Positions 54,418-64,000 of a DNA stretch of 64,000 nucleotides are shown here, piece by piece; the stretch's first letter is position 1; the number at the start of each line of letters is the position of its first letter. The translations under genes were made by a program, and so were the position numbers. The stretch covers positions 558,001 through 622,000 of the forward strand of contig NZ_FMZF01000001.1 in assembly GCF_900102745.1 (NCBI RefSeq). Reading direction: 5' to 3'. The DNA is from Geodermatophilus telluris. GTDB lineage: Bacteria > Actinomycetota > Actinomycetes > Mycobacteriales > Geodermatophilaceae. Below the pieces are notes generated by a model. That model ran no database searches. It was not told where the DNA came from and saw only the letters and a list, made by a program, of their open reading frames with translations.

Positions 54418-56888
54418 GCGGCACCTCCGGACAGGCGGACGACGGCGCCGGGCGCGGTGCCGAGGTCGCGGTACAGCTCGCTGCCGGGCGAGCGCAGCGG
54501 CAGCCAGACGACGCCGTCGGGCATGTCGGTGACGCACAGCGGCAGGGTCACCGAGCCGGTCGCGCCGGTGACGGTGAGCGGGTCGCCGTCGGCCAGGCCC
54601 AGCCGGGCGGCCGCCTCGGGGGCCAGCCGGGCCACCGGCGGGCGCGCCGTGCCGGCGAGCTCGGGCTCGTCACGCTGCAGGGTGCCGACGTCGAGCAGCT
54701 GCCGCCACGAGGCCAGCAGCGCCTCGCCGGCGCCGGGCTGCGGGGCGACCGCGGGCGGCTCGTCGAGGCCCGGGACCTCCGCAGGGGTGACCGCGGCGCC
54801 GAGGGCGGCGAGCTCGGCGCGGGCGGCCTCGGGCGCGGGCAGCCGCAGGTCGACGTCGAGGTGCTCGGCCAGACCGTGCAGCACCCGGCCGTCGGGCAGC
54901 TGGCCGGTGCCGTGCAGCGTGGCGTCGAAGGAGCGCACCCGCCCCTCCCAGTCCAGGTAGCTGCCGGCCTTCTCGGGCGCGGCGGCCACCGGCAGGACGA
55001 CGTCGGCGTGCGCGGTGACGGCGCCGGGCCGCTGCTCGAGGCTGACCACGAACGACGCCGCGGCCAGGGCGGCCGCGGCCAGCCGCGGGTCGGGCAGGTC
55101 GTCGGGGTCGACGCCGCCGACGACGAGACCGGCCAGCCGCCCGTCGCGGACCGCGGTGAGGATGCCGGTGGTGTCCCGGCCGGGGACGGCGGGGAGGTCG
55201 GCGGGGTCGACGCCCCACAGCGCGGCGACCTCGGCGCGGGCGACGGGGTCCTCGACCGGGCGCCCACCGGGCAGCAGCGCCGGCAGCGCACCGGCCTCGA
55301 CGGCGCCGCGCTCACCGGCCCGCCGCGGCACCCACGCGACCCGTGCACCGGTGGCCCGGGCGAGCGCGACCAGCGCGGTGAACGCGCCGGGGACCGCGGC
55401 CAGCCGCTCGCCGGCGAGCACCACCGCACCGGGCTGCCGCAGCGCCTCGACCGCGGGGCCGCCCCAGCTGCCGCCGGCCAGCGCACCGAGCGCGCGGGCC
55501 TCGTCGCCGGGCCGGGTGACCAGGACGGTGGCCTGCAGCTTCTGCGCGGCCCGGGTGGCGAAGGGCGCGAGGTCGTAGACGGCCAGCCCGCCCCGGCGCA
55601 CCGCCCGCCGCAGCCGGAGGAAGACGATCGGCGACTCCTCCTCCGGCTCGAGGCCGGCCAGGAGCACCGCGGGAGCGGCGGTGAGCTCGTCGTAGGTGAC
55701 CGCGCCGTCGCCCGGGGAGCGGCCGGCGACGTGCGCGGCGAGGAACGCCTGCTCCTCGGGCGAGTGCGCGCGGGCGCGGGCGTCGACGTCGTTGGTGTGC
55801 AGGGCCGTCCGGGCGAACTTGGCGTAGGCGTAGGCGTCCTCGACGGTGAGCCGGCCGCCGGGCAGCACCCCGACACCGCCGGCCGCCCGCGCCGCGCGCA
55901 GCCCCTCCGCGGCGGCGGCCCACGCGTCCGGCCACGAGGCGGGGGCGAGCACGCCGTCGGCGCCGCGCACCAGCGGGGTGCCGAGCCGGTCGTTGGTCGC
56001 CGCGTAGCGGAACGCGTAGCGGCCCTTGTCGCAGGTCCACTCCTCGTTGACCGCGGGGTCCTCGCCGGCCAGCCGGCGCATGACCTTGCCGCGCCGGTAG
56101 TCGGTGCGCATCGCGCAGCCCGAGGAGCAGTGCTCGCACACCGAGGGCTCACTGCGCAGGTCGAAGGGCCGGGAGCGGAACCGGTACTGGGCGCTGGTCA
56201 GCGCGCCGACCGGGCAGATCTGGGTGGTGTTGCCGGAGAAGTAGGAGGAGAAGGGCTCGTCCTCGTAGACGGCGACCTGCTCCAGCGCGCCCCGCTCGAA
56301 CAGCTCGATGAACGGGTCACCGGCCACCTGCTGGGAGAAGCGGGTGCAGCGCGCGCACAGGACGCAGCGCTCGCGGTCGAGCAGGATCTCGCTGCTGATC
56401 GGCAGCGGCTTGGGGTAGGTCCGCTTGACGTCGACGAAGCGGGACTCGCCGCGGCCGTTGCTCAGCGCCTGGTTCTGCAGCGGGCACTCGCCGCCCTTGT
56501 CGCAGACCGGGCAGTCCAGCGGGTGGTTGATCAGCAGCAGCTCCATCGTCCCCTGCTGCGCCTTGTCGGCGACCGCGCTGGTCAGCTGGGTCCTCACGGC
56601 CATGCCGTCGGTGACCGGCATGGTGCAGGAGGCCACCGGCTTGCGCTGGCCCTCGACCTCGACCAGGCACTGCCGGCAGGCGCCGACCGGGTCGAGCAGC
56701 GGGTGGTCGCAGAACCGGGGGATCTGGATGCCGACCATCTCCGCGGCCCGGATGATCAGCGTCCCCTTGGGCACCGCGACGTCGAAGCCGTCGATGGTGC
56801 AGTGGACGGCGTCCGGCGGGGTGTGCGGGCCCGGGACGCCGGGCGGCACCGCCGCCGCGGGCTCGGGACTGGTGGGCGTCAGGGTCAC
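54414..56888 (-). CDS. nuoG: NADH-quinone oxidoreductase subunit G
   Basis: An 824-residue iron-sulfur subunit. N-terminal 2Fe-2S motif [15 protein letters not shown] with a further Cys, then [18 protein letters not shown] and [10 protein letters not shown] for two 4Fe-4S clusters, and VCEHCSSGC plus a Cys in WTCDKGRY matching the extra N7 cluster motif. The rest is the molybdopterin-oxidoreductase-like domain without a bound cofactor. GTG start with GAGGAGGA seven bases upstream. Confidence 0.97.
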   Translation of the reverse strand: MTLTPTSPEPAAAVPPGVPGPHTPPDAVHCTIDGFDVAVPKGTLIIRAAEMVGIQIPRFCDHPLLDPVGACRQCLVEVEGQRKPVASCTMPVTDGMAVRTQLTSAVADKAQQGTMELLLINHPLDCPVCDKGGECPLQNQALSNGRGESRFVDVKRTYPKPLPISSEILLDRERCVLCARCTRFSQQVAGDPFIELFERGALEQVAVYEDEPFSSYFSGNTTQICPVGALTSAQYRFRSRPFDLRSEPSVCEHCSSGCAMRTDYRRGKVMRRLAGEDPAVNEEWTCDKGRYAFRYAATNDRLGTPLVRGADGVLAPASWPDAWAAAAEGLRAARAAGGVGVLPGGRLTVEDAYAYAKFARTALHTNDVDARARAHSPEEQAFLAAHVAGRSPGDGAVTYDELTAAPAVLLAGLEPEEESPIVFLRLRRAVRRGGLAVYDLAPFATRAAQKLQATVLVTRPGDEARALGALAGGSWGGPAVEALRQPGAVVLAGERLAAVPGAFTALVALARATGARVAWVPRRAGERGAVEAGALPALLPGGRPVEDPVARAEVAALWGVDPADLPAVPGRDTTGILTAVRDGRLAGLVVGGVDPDDLPDPRLAAAALAAASFVVSLEQRPGAVTAHADVVLPVAAAPEKAGSYLDWEGRVRSFDATLHGTGQLPDGRVLHGLAEHLDVDLRLPAPEAARAELAALGAAVTPAEVPGLDEPPAVAPQPGAGEALLASWRQLLDVGTLQRDEPELAGTARPPVARLAPEAAARLGLADGDPLTVTGATGSVTLPLCVTDMPDGVVWLPLRSPGSELYRDLGTAPGAVVRLSGGAA

Positions 56889-56942
56889 TGGTCCTCCTCG
56901 CTGGCGCTCGTCGCACCAGTGCCACGGGGTGCTGTGTCTCTA

Positions 56943-56966
56943 CGTGACCTCGCGAGCTCGGTCACG
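56943..56966 (-). promoter_or_regulatory. Hairpin across the nuoF stop
   Basis: CGTGACC (56943-56949) pairs with GGTCACG (56960-56966) around a ten-base loop; the second arm contains the nuoF stop codon. It sits in the 73-base nuoF-nuoG gap, one of few gaps in the operon, and may affect processing or translation. Confidence 0.35.
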
Positions 56967-58290
56967 AGGCGGCTCCGACGGGCTCGAGGCGCAGGGAGCG
57001 GCCCAGGCGGGCCCGCTCCTCGGGCGGCAGCAGCGCGACGTAGTCGTCGCGGAAGTACTTCAGCGAGCTGGTGATGCAGCTGGTCGCGCCGTCGCCGAGG
57101 GCGCAGAAGGACCGGCCGAGGATGTTGTCGCAGGTGTCGGTGAGCAGGTCGAGGTCGGCGGCCGTCCCGCGGCCGTCGACCAGCCGCTGCAGCACCTGGA
57201 CCAGCCAGTAGGTGCCCTCGCGGCACGGGGTGCACTTGCCGCAGCTCTCGTGGGCGTAGAACTCGGTGAACCGCAGGGTGGCCTCGACGATCGAGTCGGT
57301 CTCGTCGAAGACCATCAGCGCGGTGGTGCCGAGCATGGAGCCCGCGGCCGCGACCGAGTCGAAGTCCAGCGGCACGTCGAGGTGCTCGGCGGTGAAGTAC
57401 GGCGTCGACGAGCCGCCCGGCGTCCAGAACTTCAGCTCGTGACCGGGCCGCACGCCACCGGCCATGGCGAGCAGCTCGCGCATGGTGGTGCCCATCGGGG
57501 CCTCGTACTGGCCGGGGCGCACGACCCGGCCCGAGAGCGAGTAGATCTTCGGCCCGGGCGACTTCTCCGGCCCGAACTGCTTGAACCACTCGGCCCCGCC
57601 GCGGACGACGAACGGCACGGTGGCCAGCGTCTCCACGTTGTTGATCACCGTCGGCGCGCCGTAGAGGCCGGCGACGGCGGGGAACGGCGGCTTGAGCCGC
57701 GGCTGGCCGCGGTAGCCCTCGAGCGAGTCGAGCAGCGCCGTCTCCTCGCCGCAGATGTACGCGCCCGCCCCGGCGTGCACGACCAGCTCCAGGTCGTAGC
57801 CCGAGCCCAGGACGTCGCGGCCGAGGTAGCCGGCCGCGTAGGCCTCCTCGACGGCGTTGACCAGCCGGCGGTGGGCGTGCACCGCCTCGCCGCGGACGTA
57901 GATGACCGCGAACCGGCAGCGGATCGCGTACGCCGAGATGATCACGCCCTCCACCAGGGAGTGCGGGTCGGTCATCATCAGCGGGAGGTCCTTGCAGGTG
58001 CCCGGCTCGCCCTCGTCGGCGTTGACCACGAGGTACTTGGGCATCGCGGCCGGCCCGGTGGGCGTCTCCCCCGGCTTGGGCTGCGGGATGAAGCTCCACT
58101 TCATGCCGGTGGGGAACCCGGCGCCGCCGCGGCCGCGCAGGCCGGAGTCCTTGACCAGGGACACCAGCTCGTCGGGGCTCATCGACAGCGCCGTGCGCAG
58201 GGCGGCGTAGCCGTCGAGCGACTCGTAGGTGGACAGCCGCCACGGCTGGTCGGCGCCCCAGCGCGAGGTGAGGACGGGGGTCAGCGGCAT
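56962..58290 (-). CDS. nuoF: NADH-quinone oxidoreductase subunit F
   Basis: A 442-residue NADH-binding flavoprotein. GLRGRGGAGFPTGMKW near residue 50 binds NADH, AYICGEETALLDSLEGYRGQ near 170 and the FMN-binding PAVAGLYGAPTVINNVETL follow, and the 4Fe-4S N3 motif is ESCGKCTPCREG near 345 with a distal Cys near 385. Start ATG 58290 is one base from the nuoE stop. Confidence 0.97.
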   Translation of the reverse strand: MPLTPVLTSRWGADQPWRLSTYESLDGYAALRTALSMSPDELVSLVKDSGLRGRGGAGFPTGMKWSFIPQPKPGETPTGPAAMPKYLVVNADEGEPGTCKDLPLMMTDPHSLVEGVIISAYAIRCRFAVIYVRGEAVHAHRRLVNAVEEAYAAGYLGRDVLGSGYDLELVVHAGAGAYICGEETALLDSLEGYRGQPRLKPPFPAVAGLYGAPTVINNVETLATVPFVVRGGAEWFKQFGPEKSPGPKIYSLSGRVVRPGQYEAPMGTTMRELLAMAGGVRPGHELKFWTPGGSSTPYFTAEHLDVPLDFDSVAAAGSMLGTTALMVFDETDSIVEATLRFTEFYAHESCGKCTPCREGTYWLVQVLQRLVDGRGTAADLDLLTDTCDNILGRSFCALGDGATSCITSSLKYFRDDYVALLPPEERARLGRSLRLEPVGAAS

Positions 58291-58291
58291 G

Positions 58292-59302
58292 TCAGGCCTT
58301 CCCTGGACCCTGGCCGGAGGTGCCCGGCTCGGTCCCTGCGGGGGTGTCGGGGGTGGGACGGGACCCGGGCGGCGTCTCCCGGCCGTACTCGGTGCCCTCG
58401 TCGGGGTGGGTCTGCGCGGCGCCGGCCCGCTCGGCGGGGTTGTCGGCCGCGGCGACGCGGGCGTCGGCGGCCTCCTTCTCGGGCGTCTGCCCGGTGTCGG
58501 CCCCGTCCAGGGGCCCGCCCTGAGCCTGCGAAGGGTGGGGGGGACGGGGTCCTTCACGCATCGGCGGGGCGGTCTCGCCGCGCTCGGCGGCCAGCCGGAG
58601 GCCGGCCAGCGTCGGGCCCCACTCCCCCGGCGCGTCGACGGCGGCTCTGGCGGCCGCGGCGTCGGCGTGCTGGGAGAAGCCGGCCAGCTGGCGGGAGACG
58701 CCGCGGAAGTCGGTCAGCGGTGCCCCGCGGGTCGGGTGCGGCTTCTCCCCGCGGCGCAGCGCGGCCACCAGCGCGCGGGCGCTGTCGACGTCCTGCTGGT
58801 CGTAGAACTCGTAGTCGACGGTGACGACGGGCGCGTAGTCGCAGGCGGCCAGGCACTCGGCGTGCTCGAGGGTGACCGACCCGTCGGCCGCCGTCTCGTC
58901 GTGGTGCACGCCGAGGTCGGCCGAGAGCGCGTCCATGATCCGCTGCCCGCCGAGGACGGCGCACAGCGTGTTGGTGCAGACGCTGACCAGGTGCCGGCCG
59001 GTCGGGCGGCGCTTGTACATCGTGTAGAAGGTGGCCACCGCGCCGACCTCGGCCTTGGTCAGGCCGAGCTCCTCGGCGCACAGCGCCACGCCCTCGGGCG
59101 AGACGTAGCCCTGGTAGCTCTGCACCAGGTGCAGCATCGGCAGCAGCGCCGAGCGCGGCTGCGGGTAGCGGGCGGTGATCTCGCGCGCCTCGAGCCGGGT
59201 CTGCTCGGTCAGCGGCGGCAGGTCCGCGGCCGCGGGCTCGACGGGGCTGTCGACCAGCCCCGTCGTCGCCGCACCCTCGGCCGATCCGGGCAGCGCACTC
59301 AT
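58292..59302 (-). CDS. nuoE: NADH-quinone oxidoreductase subunit E, long tail
   Basis: A 336-residue thioredoxin-like 2Fe-2S subunit. The four ligands are in SVCTNTLC (near 118) and AECLAAC (near 163), with [14 protein letters not shown] before them. NuoE proteins are usually 160-250 residues; here everything after about residue 240 is a Pro/Glu/Ala/Gly-rich tail with no fold I recognise. Residues 251-268 are encoded by a hairpin repeat element otherwise found at gene ends (58501-58552). Start overlaps nuoD stop (ATGA). Confidence 0.95.
   Translation of the reverse strand: MSALPGSAEGAATTGLVDSPVEPAAADLPPLTEQTRLEAREITARYPQPRSALLPMLHLVQSYQGYVSPEGVALCAEELGLTKAEVGAVATFYTMYKRRPTGRHLVSVCTNTLCAVLGGQRIMDALSADLGVHHDETAADGSVTLEHAECLAACDYAPVVTVDYEFYDQQDVDSARALVAALRRGEKPHPTRGAPLTDFRGVSRQLAGFSQHADAAAARAAVDAPGEWGPTLAGLRLAAERGETAPPMREGPRPPHPSQAQGGPLDGADTGQTPEKEAADARVAAADNPAERAGAAQTHPDEGTEYGRETPPGSRPTPDTPAGTEPGTSGQGPGKA
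58501..58552 (-). repeat. Hairpin repeat element, copy 4, inside nuoE coding sequence
   Basis: Minus strand: GGACC, stem CCCCGTCC, CCCCCACCC, core GCAGGCTC, GGGCGGGCCCCTG and closing stem GGACGGGG (58501-58508 pairs with 58542-58549), then GGCC. Matches the elements after rpoC and nusG, but lies in frame within the nuoE tail and is translated as [17 protein letters not shown]. Confidence 0.7.
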
Positions 59303-60633
59303 CGGTCCACTCCCCCCATGACCGGGTCGATGGAGGCGATGGCCGCGATGACGTCGGCGATCATGCCGCCCTCGCTCATCGCCGCGGTCGCCTGCAGGTT
59401 GACGAAGCTGGGGTCGCGCACGTGGACGCGGAACGGGCGGGTGCCGCCGTCGCTGACCACGTGGTAGCCGAGCTCCCCGCGCGGGGACTCGACCGGCACG
59501 TACACCTGGCCGGCCGGGACGCGGAAGCCCTCGGTGACCAGCTTGAAGTGGTGGATGAGGGCCTCCATCGAGGTGCCCATGATGTGCCGGACGTGCTCCA
59601 GGGAGTTGCCCATGCCGTCGGCGCCGAGCGACAGCTGCGCCGGCCAGGCGATCTTCTTGTCCTCGACCATCACCGGGCCGGGCTCGAGCCGGTCGAGCGC
59701 CTGCCGGACGATCTTGAGCGACTCGAACATCTCGGCCATCCGGACCAGGTAGCGGCCCCACGCGTCGGAGGTGTCGGCGGTCGGCACCTCGAAGTCGTAG
59801 TCCTGGTAGCCGAGGTAGGGCTCGGTGCGGCGCAGGTCCCAGGGCAGCCCGGCGGCGCGCAGCACGGGCCCGGTGATGCCGAGCGCCAGGCAGCCGGTGA
59901 CGTCGAGGTAGCCGACGTCCTTGAGCCGGCGCTGCCAGATGGGCTGGCCGGTGAGCAGCTTGTGGTAGCCGGCCAGCCGCTCGGGCATGACGGTCAGCCA
60001 CTCGCGGATGGACTCCACCGCACCGGGCGGCAGGTCCTGCGCGACGCCGCCGGGGCGGACGTAGGCGTGGTTCATCCGCAGGCCGGTGATCTCCTCGAGC
60101 AGGTCGAGGCACAGCTCGCGCTCGCGGAAGCCGTTGGTCATGCCGGTCAGCGCGCCGAGCTCCATGCCGCCGGTGGCCAGGCCGACGAGGTGCGAGGCGA
60201 TCCGGTTGATCTCCATGACCAGCACCCGGATGGTCTGCGCCCGCGACGGCGCGTCGATGCCGAGCAGCTTCTCGACGGCCAGGCAGTAGGCGGTCTCGTT
60301 GTACAGCGGGGACAGGTAGTCCATCCGCGTGACGAACGTCGTCCCCTGCGTCCAGTTGCGGTACTCGACGTTCTTCTCGATGCCGGTGTGCAGGTAGCCG
60401 ATGACCACCCGCGCCTTGGTCACCGTCTCGCCCTCGAGGTCGAGCACCAGCCGCAGGACGCCGTGCGTCGAGGGGTGCTGCGGCCCCATGTTGACGACGA
60501 GGCGTTCCTCACCGGTGAGGTCGCTGCCGAACGCCTGGTCCCAGTCGCCGCCGGTGACGGTGTAGACGCGGCCCTCGGTGGTCTCGCGCGAGCCGGCGTA
60601 GGGGTCCCGGGTGCCCGGGTCGGTCGTGGTCAC
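59299..60633 (-). CDS. nuoD: NADH-quinone oxidoreductase subunit D
   Basis: A 444-residue 49-kDa-type subunit. [20 protein letters not shown] near residue 50 forms the loop at the quinone pocket with its conserved His, and [27 protein letters not shown] segment and [15 protein letters not shown] follow. GTG 60633 overlaps the nuoC stop (GTGA). Together with NuoB it holds the quinone-reduction site. Confidence 0.97.
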   Translation of the reverse strand: MTTTDPGTRDPYAGSRETTEGRVYTVTGGDWDQAFGSDLTGEERLVVNMGPQHPSTHGVLRLVLDLEGETVTKARVVIGYLHTGIEKNVEYRNWTQGTTFVTRMDYLSPLYNETAYCLAVEKLLGIDAPSRAQTIRVLVMEINRIASHLVGLATGGMELGALTGMTNGFRERELCLDLLEEITGLRMNHAYVRPGGVAQDLPPGAVESIREWLTVMPERLAGYHKLLTGQPIWQRRLKDVGYLDVTGCLALGITGPVLRAAGLPWDLRRTEPYLGYQDYDFEVPTADTSDAWGRYLVRMAEMFESLKIVRQALDRLEPGPVMVEDKKIAWPAQLSLGADGMGNSLEHVRHIMGTSMEALIHHFKLVTEGFRVPAGQVYVPVESPRGELGYHVVSDGGTRPFRVHVRDPSFVNLQATAAMSEGGMIADVIAAIASIDPVMGGVDR

Positions 60634-61363
60634 CGGTAGCTCCGCCGGGTGTCGGGCGGCGGGACGGTCGCGCCGTGGTACTCGACCGGGACGCCGCCGA
60701 GCGGGTAGTCCTTGCGCTGCGGGTGCCCGTCCCAGTCGTCGGGCATGAGGATCCGGGTCAGCGCGGGGTGGCCGTCGAAGACGACGCCGAACATGTCGTA
60801 GGTCTCCCGCTCGTGCCAGTCCGCCGTCGGGTAGACCGAGGACACCGACGGCACGTGCGGGTCCTCCACCGTGACCGCCACCTCCAGCCGGATCCGCCGC
60901 CGGTAGGTCATCGACGTCAGGTGGTAGACGACGTGCAGCCGCGGCCGGCCCGGCGTCGCCGCCGGCCCGCCGCTGCCCTCGTAGTCGACGCCGGAGACGC
61001 TGCTGCACAGCTCGAAGCGCAGCGCGTCGTCGTCGCGCAGGGCCTGCACCAGGGTGAGCAGGTGCTCGCGGGCCACGAAGTAGGTGATCTCGCCGCGGTC
61101 GACCAGCACGCGCCGGACGGCGGCGGCGTAGGTGGCCTCGCCCACGGCCTCGACCAGCGCGTCGGTGACCTCGTCGAACCAGCCGCCGTAGGGCCGGTCG
61201 GTGGAGTGCAGCGCCACCGCGCCGCCGGGCTCGACGCGGACCAGCCCGCCGAAGCCGGAGGTGTCCCCGCTGCCGGAGACGCCGAACGCGCCCTTGCGGA
61301 ACCCGCCGCCGGGGGCGGCGGCGCCCTGTCCGGCGTCGGTGCCGCTGCGGTCGCCGGGGCCGG

Positions 61364-61367
<4 letters not shown>
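60630..61367 (-). CDS. nuoC: NADH-quinone oxidoreductase subunit C
   Basis: A 245-residue 30-kDa-type subunit. The conserved half lies at residues 100-235: [29 protein letters not shown], and the family motif [20 protein letters not shown] with [20 protein letters not shown]. About 50 residues of Gly-rich N-terminus precede it. GTG 61367 overlaps the nuoB stop. Not fused to NuoD. Confidence 0.96.
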
Positions 61368-62044
<677 letters not shown>

Positions 62045-62086
62045 CTCAGCTCCCTGCCGTCGGGGTCGTCGTTGGTGTCACGGTCG

Positions 62087-62449
62087 TCAGTCCCACTCGA
62101 GCCCGCCGCGGCGCCACACGTAGGCGTAGGCGAGGAACACCGTCGCGATGAACACGACCATCTCGACCAGGCCGAACACGCCCAGCGCGTCGTTGGCGAC
62201 GGCCCACGGGTAGAGGAAGACGATCTCGATGTCGAAGACGATGAAGAGCATCGCCGTCAGGTAGTACTTCACCGGGAACCGGCCGCCCTGCAGCGGCTGG
62301 TCGACCGGCTCGATGCCGCACTCGTAGGCCTCGAGCTTGGCCCGGTTGTAGCGGCGCGGGCCGACGAACGGCGCGACCGTCACGGAGAACAGCGCGAAGG
62401 CCGCGGCCAGCGCGAACAGGCCCACGATGGGCACGTAGGTCGAGAGCAC
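62087..62449 (-). CDS. nuoA: NADH-quinone oxidoreductase subunit A
   Basis: A 120-residue three-helix subunit. GTG 62449 chosen because AGGGGGGAG lies just before it and LSTYVPIVGLFALAAAFALF is the usual start; an earlier codon would add ten charged residues. YECGIEPVDQPLQGGRFPVK contains the conserved Cys loop and FDIEIVFLYPWAV the acidic helix. First gene of the nuo operon; two CRP-like sites lie upstream. Confidence 0.96.
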   Translation of the reverse strand: MLSTYVPIVGLFALAAAFALFSVTVAPFVGPRRYNRAKLEAYECGIEPVDQPLQGGRFPVKYYLTAMLFIVFDIEIVFLYPWAVANDALGVFGLVEMVVFIATVFLAYAYVWRRGGLEWD

Positions 62450-62488
62450 CGGCTCCCCCCTTCGACGATCCAGGACCACGGGCGGCGC

Positions 62489-62506
62489 TTGTGAAGAAAT
62501 TCACAA
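62489..62506. promoter_or_regulatory. CRP-type operator upstream of nuoA (exact consensus)
   Basis: TTGTGAAGAAATTCACAA is a perfect seven-base inverted repeat around four bases, and contains exactly TGTGA-N6-TCACA, the site of CRP-family regulators including the mycobacterial CRP. It is 40 bases upstream of the nuoA start, in a conspicuous AT-rich patch. Confidence 0.65.
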
Positions 62507-62519
62507 ACCGTCGGGGACG

Positions 62520-62548
62520 AGCCTATGCCTCCCTCCGGAGGATGAGAA
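62520..62548 (-). promoter_or_regulatory. Candidate nuoA promoter
   Basis: Minus strand TTCTCA (62543-62548), 17-base spacer, TAGGCT (62520-62525). With this start near 62513, the exact CRP-type site would be just downstream of the start and would repress; another promoter cannot be excluded. Confidence 0.4.
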
Positions 62549-62556
62549 GCACGGGG

Positions 62557-62572
62557 GGTGAGTGAGTTCACA
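62557..62572. promoter_or_regulatory. Second CRP-like site upstream of nuoA
   Basis: On the minus strand TGTGAACTCACTCACC, i.e. TGTGA-N6-TCACC, one mismatch from consensus. Its centre is 67 bases from that of the exact site. Confidence 0.4.
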
Positions 62573-62613
62573 TCTGCGCGTCACGGTCTGGTCACGCTCC
62601 GGCCGGAGCGGGC

Positions 62614-63888
62614 TCAGACCGACGGCGTCAGGCGGGTGAGGACGGCGACGAGGCGGTCGAAGCGGTCGCCGTCGCGGCCGTCGGAGAGGTTGCCCATCAG
62701 CCGCAGCGCGGCGGCCACCATCCCCGGTCGCTTGAGCCCGTGGGCGGTGGCGAACCGGACCAGCCCCGGCCGGTCGAGCAGCGCGAGGAACGCCGTCCCG
62801 AGGCGGTGGTGGCGGCCGTACTCCTCGCGCAGCCGCTGCGGGTAGCGGCGCAGCACCGCCTCCCGCGCGGGGCCCTCCGGCGCGGCCAGCGCCGCGGCCG
62901 CGGTCTCCCCCGCCATCCGGCCGGTCTCCAGCGCGTAGCTGATGCCCTCGCCGTTGAACGGGTTGACCACCCCGGCGGTGTCGCCGGCCAGCAGCAGGCC
63001 GCGGGTGTAGGCCGGGCCGCGGTTGAGAGCCATCGGCAGCCCGGCGCCGCGCAGGGGGGTGACCGCGTGCTCCTCGCCGAGCTGCCACTCCGGCGGGAGG
63101 CTGGCCAGCCACCGCCGCAGCACGGTGCGCGGGTCGGCGTCCCCGCCGCGCCGCGTGTCGAGGAGCCCGAAGCCGACGTTGGCGGTGCCGTCGCCCATGC
63201 CGAACGACCACCCGTAGCCGGGCATCGCGTCCGCGGTGGGCCCCTCGGCGGAGAGGTCGAAGGAGATGTCGAGCCAGGGGTCCTCGCCGCGCGGCGTCTC
63301 GACGTAGCGGCGGACGGCGACGCCGAGCGGGCGGTCCTCGCGGCGGGTGAGCCCGATGGCCTTGGCCAGCCGGCCCGACAGGCCCTCGGCGGAGACCACC
63401 AGCGGGGCGCGCCAGGTGACCGGCTCCTTGCCCGGCCCGGCCTGCGCGTGCACGCCGGCGACCCGGCCGGCGTCGTCGAGCAGCGGCCCGGTGACGGTGA
63501 CCTCCTGCTCGAGCCGGGCACCGGCGGCGACGGCGTGCTCGGCCAGGAGCGGGTCGAGGTCGCGGCGGGCGCGGATGAGCCCGTAGGAGGGCCAGGAGTC
63601 CAGCGTGGGCCAGTCGACCTCGACCACCTGGCCACCGCCGAAGACCCGCAGGCCCCGGTGCCGCACCCAGCCGGCGGCCGGGGAGACGTCGACGCCCATC
63701 TCGTCGAGGGCCCGCACCGCCCGGGGCGTCAGGCCGTCGCCGCAGACCTTCTCGCGGGGGAAGCGCGCCTTCTCCAGCACCACGGCGTCGAGGCCGGCGG
63801 TCGCCAGTGCCCAGGCGGCGGCCGAGCCCGCCGGTCCGGCCCCGACCACCACGACGTCGGCGCTGCCCCCGGCGGTCGGATCGGTCAC
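62614..63888 (-). CDS. menJ: Geranylgeranyl-reductase family flavoprotein (menaquinone reductase MenJ-like)
   Basis: A 424-residue FAD enzyme: ADVVVVGAGPAGSAAAWALA at residues 10-29 binds the ADP part, FPREKVCGDGLTPRAVRAL near 43-62 is the family motif, and LLLAGDTAGVVNPFNGEGIS near 285-305 is the second FAD site. The mycobacterial homologue saturates one isoprene unit of menaquinone-9. Adjacent to nuo and with a polyprenyl synthase at the far end of the operon, which supports a quinone substrate. Transcribed towards nuoA with a 164-base gap containing the CRP-type sites. Confidence 0.88.
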   Translation of the reverse strand: MTDPTAGGSADVVVVGAGPAGSAAAWALATAGLDAVVLEKARFPREKVCGDGLTPRAVRALDEMGVDVSPAAGWVRHRGLRVFGGGQVVEVDWPTLDSWPSYGLIRARRDLDPLLAEHAVAAGARLEQEVTVTGPLLDDAGRVAGVHAQAGPGKEPVTWRAPLVVSAEGLSGRLAKAIGLTRREDRPLGVAVRRYVETPRGEDPWLDISFDLSAEGPTADAMPGYGWSFGMGDGTANVGFGLLDTRRGGDADPRTVLRRWLASLPPEWQLGEEHAVTPLRGAGLPMALNRGPAYTRGLLLAGDTAGVVNPFNGEGISYALETGRMAGETAAAALAAPEGPAREAVLRRYPQRLREEYGRHHRLGTAFLALLDRPGLVRFATAHGLKRPGMVAAALRLMGNLSDGRDGDRFDRLVAVLTRLTPSV

Positions 63889-63940
63889 GCGCTGGCCCCC
63901 TCGGTGCTCGGCTGCGGCCCTCCCGGACCGCCGTCCGAGC

Positions 63941-64000
63941 CTAGGCGCGGGTGCCGGCCAGGGCCGCCCGCACCTCGTCGTCGGTGGTCTGGCCGAAGTC
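63941..64000 (-). CDS. C-terminal fragment of an unidentified protein
   Basis: Reading inwards from the right edge gives DFGQTTDDEVRAALAGTRA followed by TAG at 63941-63943. Only 19 residues are visible, on the same strand as the MenJ-like gene and 52 bases before its start. I do not recognise it; the frame assignment depends on the stop alone. Confidence 0.4.
   Translation of the reverse strand, partial: DFGQTTDDEVRAALAGTRA

Overview
The window is a stretch of core chromosome from a very GC-rich actinobacterium. Gene content, GTG/TTG start usage, absence of encoded CCA ends on the tRNAs, TAGGGT/TATAGT-type -10 boxes and protein flavour (RpoB, NusG, HadA/HadB next to rpmG, the MenJ / nuo / polyprenyl-synthase cluster) fit the Geodermatophilaceae and relatives; family level is an inference, since no rRNA is present.

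Layout. 1-5684 (minus): rpsL-rpsG-fusA-tuf followed by the start of the S10 operon (rpsJ-rplC-rplD, rplD cut by the window edge). 6310-8773 (plus): a trypsin-fold protease without a signal peptide, a small protein resembling its N-terminal module, and a luciferase-like flavin/F420 oxidoreductase. 8774-9034: a terminator-rich gap. 9035-21469 (minus): rpoC, rpoB, rplL, rplJ, rplA, rplK, nusG, secE and tRNA-Trp, i.e. the transcription/translation core read towards the left. 21768-25862: an aspartate-type aminotransferase (plus), then a minus-strand run tRNA-Thr, tRNA-Met, rpmG, two MaoC-type hydratase genes (hadA/hadB-like) and a secreted M1 metallopeptidase lipoprotein. 25936-37098: a signalling island with three GGDEF-EAL proteins, a YajQ-family protein translationally coupled to a SpoIIE-type phosphatase, tRNA-Tyr, a TadG-like protein, a class V aminotransferase and a tiny ORF with three RGSKWG repeats. 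37195-44905: M48 protease, korAB (2-oxoacid:ferredoxin oxidoreductase), a MocR/PdxR-type regulator divergent from a flavin split-barrel protein, and a PQQ-type sugar dehydrogenase lipoprotein. 44914-62449 (minus): the complete 14-gene nuo operon (nuoA to nuoN) running into a polyprenyl diphosphate synthase. 62614-63888: a menaquinone-reductase (MenJ-like) flavoprotein, and a gene fragment at the right edge.

How it works together. The right third is an energy module: KorAB makes reduced ferredoxin from 2-oxoglutarate, complex I feeds electrons to menaquinone, and the polyprenyl synthase and MenJ build and tailor that quinone. CRP-type palindromes (TGTGA-N6-TCACA or one mismatch) lie upstream of both korA and nuoA, suggesting shared control. 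The middle is a plausible cyclic-di-GMP module.

Most notable: the RGSKWG repeat peptide; a hairpin repeat family with covarying stems found after rpoC and nusG and, in frame, inside nuoE; the CRP-like sites; a perfect 88-bp tandem duplication; and several strong palindromic terminators shared by convergent genes. No CRISPR array, phage, insertion sequence or obvious horizontally acquired island was seen.
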